Position numbers and translations under genes: made by a program. A DNA stretch of 6,815 bases, from positions 1-6,815 of the forward strand of contig JAKARN010000074.1 of assembly GCA_021828425.1 (NCBI GenBank), in the 5' to 3' direction. The notes under the pieces are model-generated. The model was not told the origin of the DNA. It made no database searches and was given only the letters and a program-made list of their open reading frames with translations. The stretch is from Pseudomonadota bacterium (GTDB lineage Bacteria > Pseudomonadota > Gammaproteobacteria > JAKAQQ01). Shown here one piece after another: positions 6,415 through 6,815 of this stretch. Positions within the stretch are counted from its first letter, which is position 1; each line of letters begins with the position of its first letter.

Positions 6415-6815
6415 CTACTCGGCATAACAGAACCAAACGTGTCGTGCGGCACAAACGCAGCCACCAATCTGCTTTCCGGTATCTGTACAAGGTGAACCTC
6501 CTATTGGCTGTCCTTGCGGTTGGATGGGCTCAATCCCTGCAATGGCTGCGCCAAACAACAACGGGATCAAGAATGGGGAAAAGAAAAGATAGCCACCGAC
6601 TGTGCGTCTCTTGTTTATCGAACAGTCTCCGTCGCGTTCCCTGGCTTGATGGTTTCCAGTCTTTCGGGCAGACCCGCGCGATTCAGTTTCGAGTGTATCC
6701 CCCTCGAGATTGGTCAAGCCGGAGCCAAGCGGTTCCCATGAAAACACAGGAGTACCTGCCGGTTCCGCAACCAACCCCCGTTCGATCCGGCCGAAGCCGG
6801 CAAGCCCGGTCCGCT
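6415..6815 (-). CDS. Open frame joining a purL-like fragment to unknown sequence, 5' end outside the window
   Basis: The minus strand is open from the right edge to a TAG at 6415-6417, 133 codons. The first 13 complete codons encode purL residues 95-107 with one change, Ser99 to Ala. From GLVAEPAGTP onward the sequence no longer resembles PurL. The rest has low-complexity polar stretches and one hydrophobic segment preceded by basic residues (NKRRTVGGYLFFSPFLIPLL), which could be a membrane helix. No domain is recognised. A TTG at 6774 is the first possible start inside the frame but has no convincing ribosome site. It may be a truncated second purL followed by unrelated DNA, or simply non-coding. 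I do not claim a function. Confidence 0.2.
   Translation of the reverse strand, partial: RTGLAGFGRIERGLVAEPAGTPVFSWEPLGSGLTNLEGDTLETESRGSARKTGNHQARERDGDCSINKRRTVGGYLFFSPFLIPLLFGAAIAGIEPIQPQGQPIGGSPCTDTGKQIGGCVCAARHVWFCYAE
6776..6815 (-). repeat. 40-base direct copy of an internal purL segment (purL 4429-4468)
   Basis: Positions 6776-6815 match 4429-4468 in the same orientation at 39 of 40 bases; the one difference is C at 6801 against A at 4454. Identity stops abruptly left of 6776. The copy runs off the right edge, so its true length is unknown. It keeps the purL reading frame and changes only Ser99 to Ala. The two copies are offset by 2,347 bases, a span that contains the purL start and the whole vapBC operon. 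Confidence 0.85.

Larger units (their letters stand above)
6087..6815. other. Lower-GC region upstream of vapBC without an intact gene
   Basis: This 729-base stretch has no ORF I can assign to an intact gene. On the plus strand it holds an open frame at about 6082-6264 (containing LVAAVPNRNFAQVPARG, not recognised), then a frameshifted TipAS-like tail, then a stop-free frame from 6351 to the right edge with a basic-hydrophobic stretch (RYLYKVNLLLAVLAVGWAQ). On the minus strand there is an open frame ending at 6415 that enters a purL-like segment at the right edge. The competing frames on both strands and the lack of start signals suggest decayed genes or mobile-element debris. Confidence 0.55.

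Noticed and set aside
6294..6500. Minus-strand frame behind AGGAGG at about 6496-6501
   Set aside because: The AGGAGG is followed by a TTG that opens only a short, strongly basic 47-codon frame, and the neighbouring frame has no start near it; no family recognised.
6351..6815. Stop-free plus-strand frame with RYLYKVNLLLAVLAVGWAQ, suggestive of a transposase or membrane protein end
   Set aside because: It has no start signal, no recognised domain and mixed codon use, and the complementary strand is also open; I could not support either as a gene.

Overview
The window reads as a piece of a GC-rich bacterial chromosome. The left 5.3 kb is ordinary housekeeping sequence on the minus strand. The right 1.4 kb is accessory sequence with visibly lower GC: hand counts of single 60-base lines give 72% at 2641-2700, 52% at 5701-5760 and 48% at 6541-6600. 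The single-chain PurL of about 1,297 residues with a fused glutaminase domain is the form typical of Gammaproteobacteria and some related phyla, so a proteobacterium-like host is likely. The species cannot be named from this sequence.

Layout from left to right. At 1-772 (minus) is the N-terminal 257 residues of urocanate hydratase (hutU), cut by the left edge. At 855-4748 (minus) is a complete purL, phosphoribosylformylglycinamidine synthase, with all expected catalytic motifs. Its only usable start is TTG, about 40 bases downstream of a perfect TATAAT box. 4749-5392 has no convincing intact gene; it holds a 35-residue methyltransferase remnant (minus, 5259-5363) and one doubtful small ORF. 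At 5393-6024 (minus) is a compact vapBC toxin-antitoxin operon with a 4-base GTGA overlap and a well-formed sigma70 promoter (TTGACG, 17 bases, TATAGT) over an AT-rich dyad. 6087-6815 is gene debris: a frameshifted tail resembling the TipAS domain of MerR-type regulators (plus strand, about 6248-6348), an undefined open frame, and at the extreme right edge a 40-base near-perfect second copy of an internal purL segment.

The genes do not form one pathway. purL serves de novo purine synthesis, hutU serves histidine breakdown, and vapBC is a self-contained stability or stress module. The most notable structure is the arrangement around vapBC: gene remnants lie on both sides, and a purL segment is repeated in direct orientation 2,347 bases away. 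This suggests duplication or recombination next to purL, or a contig-end assembly artefact. I saw no RNA gene, CRISPR array or complete insertion sequence, and nothing I would call a new biological system.
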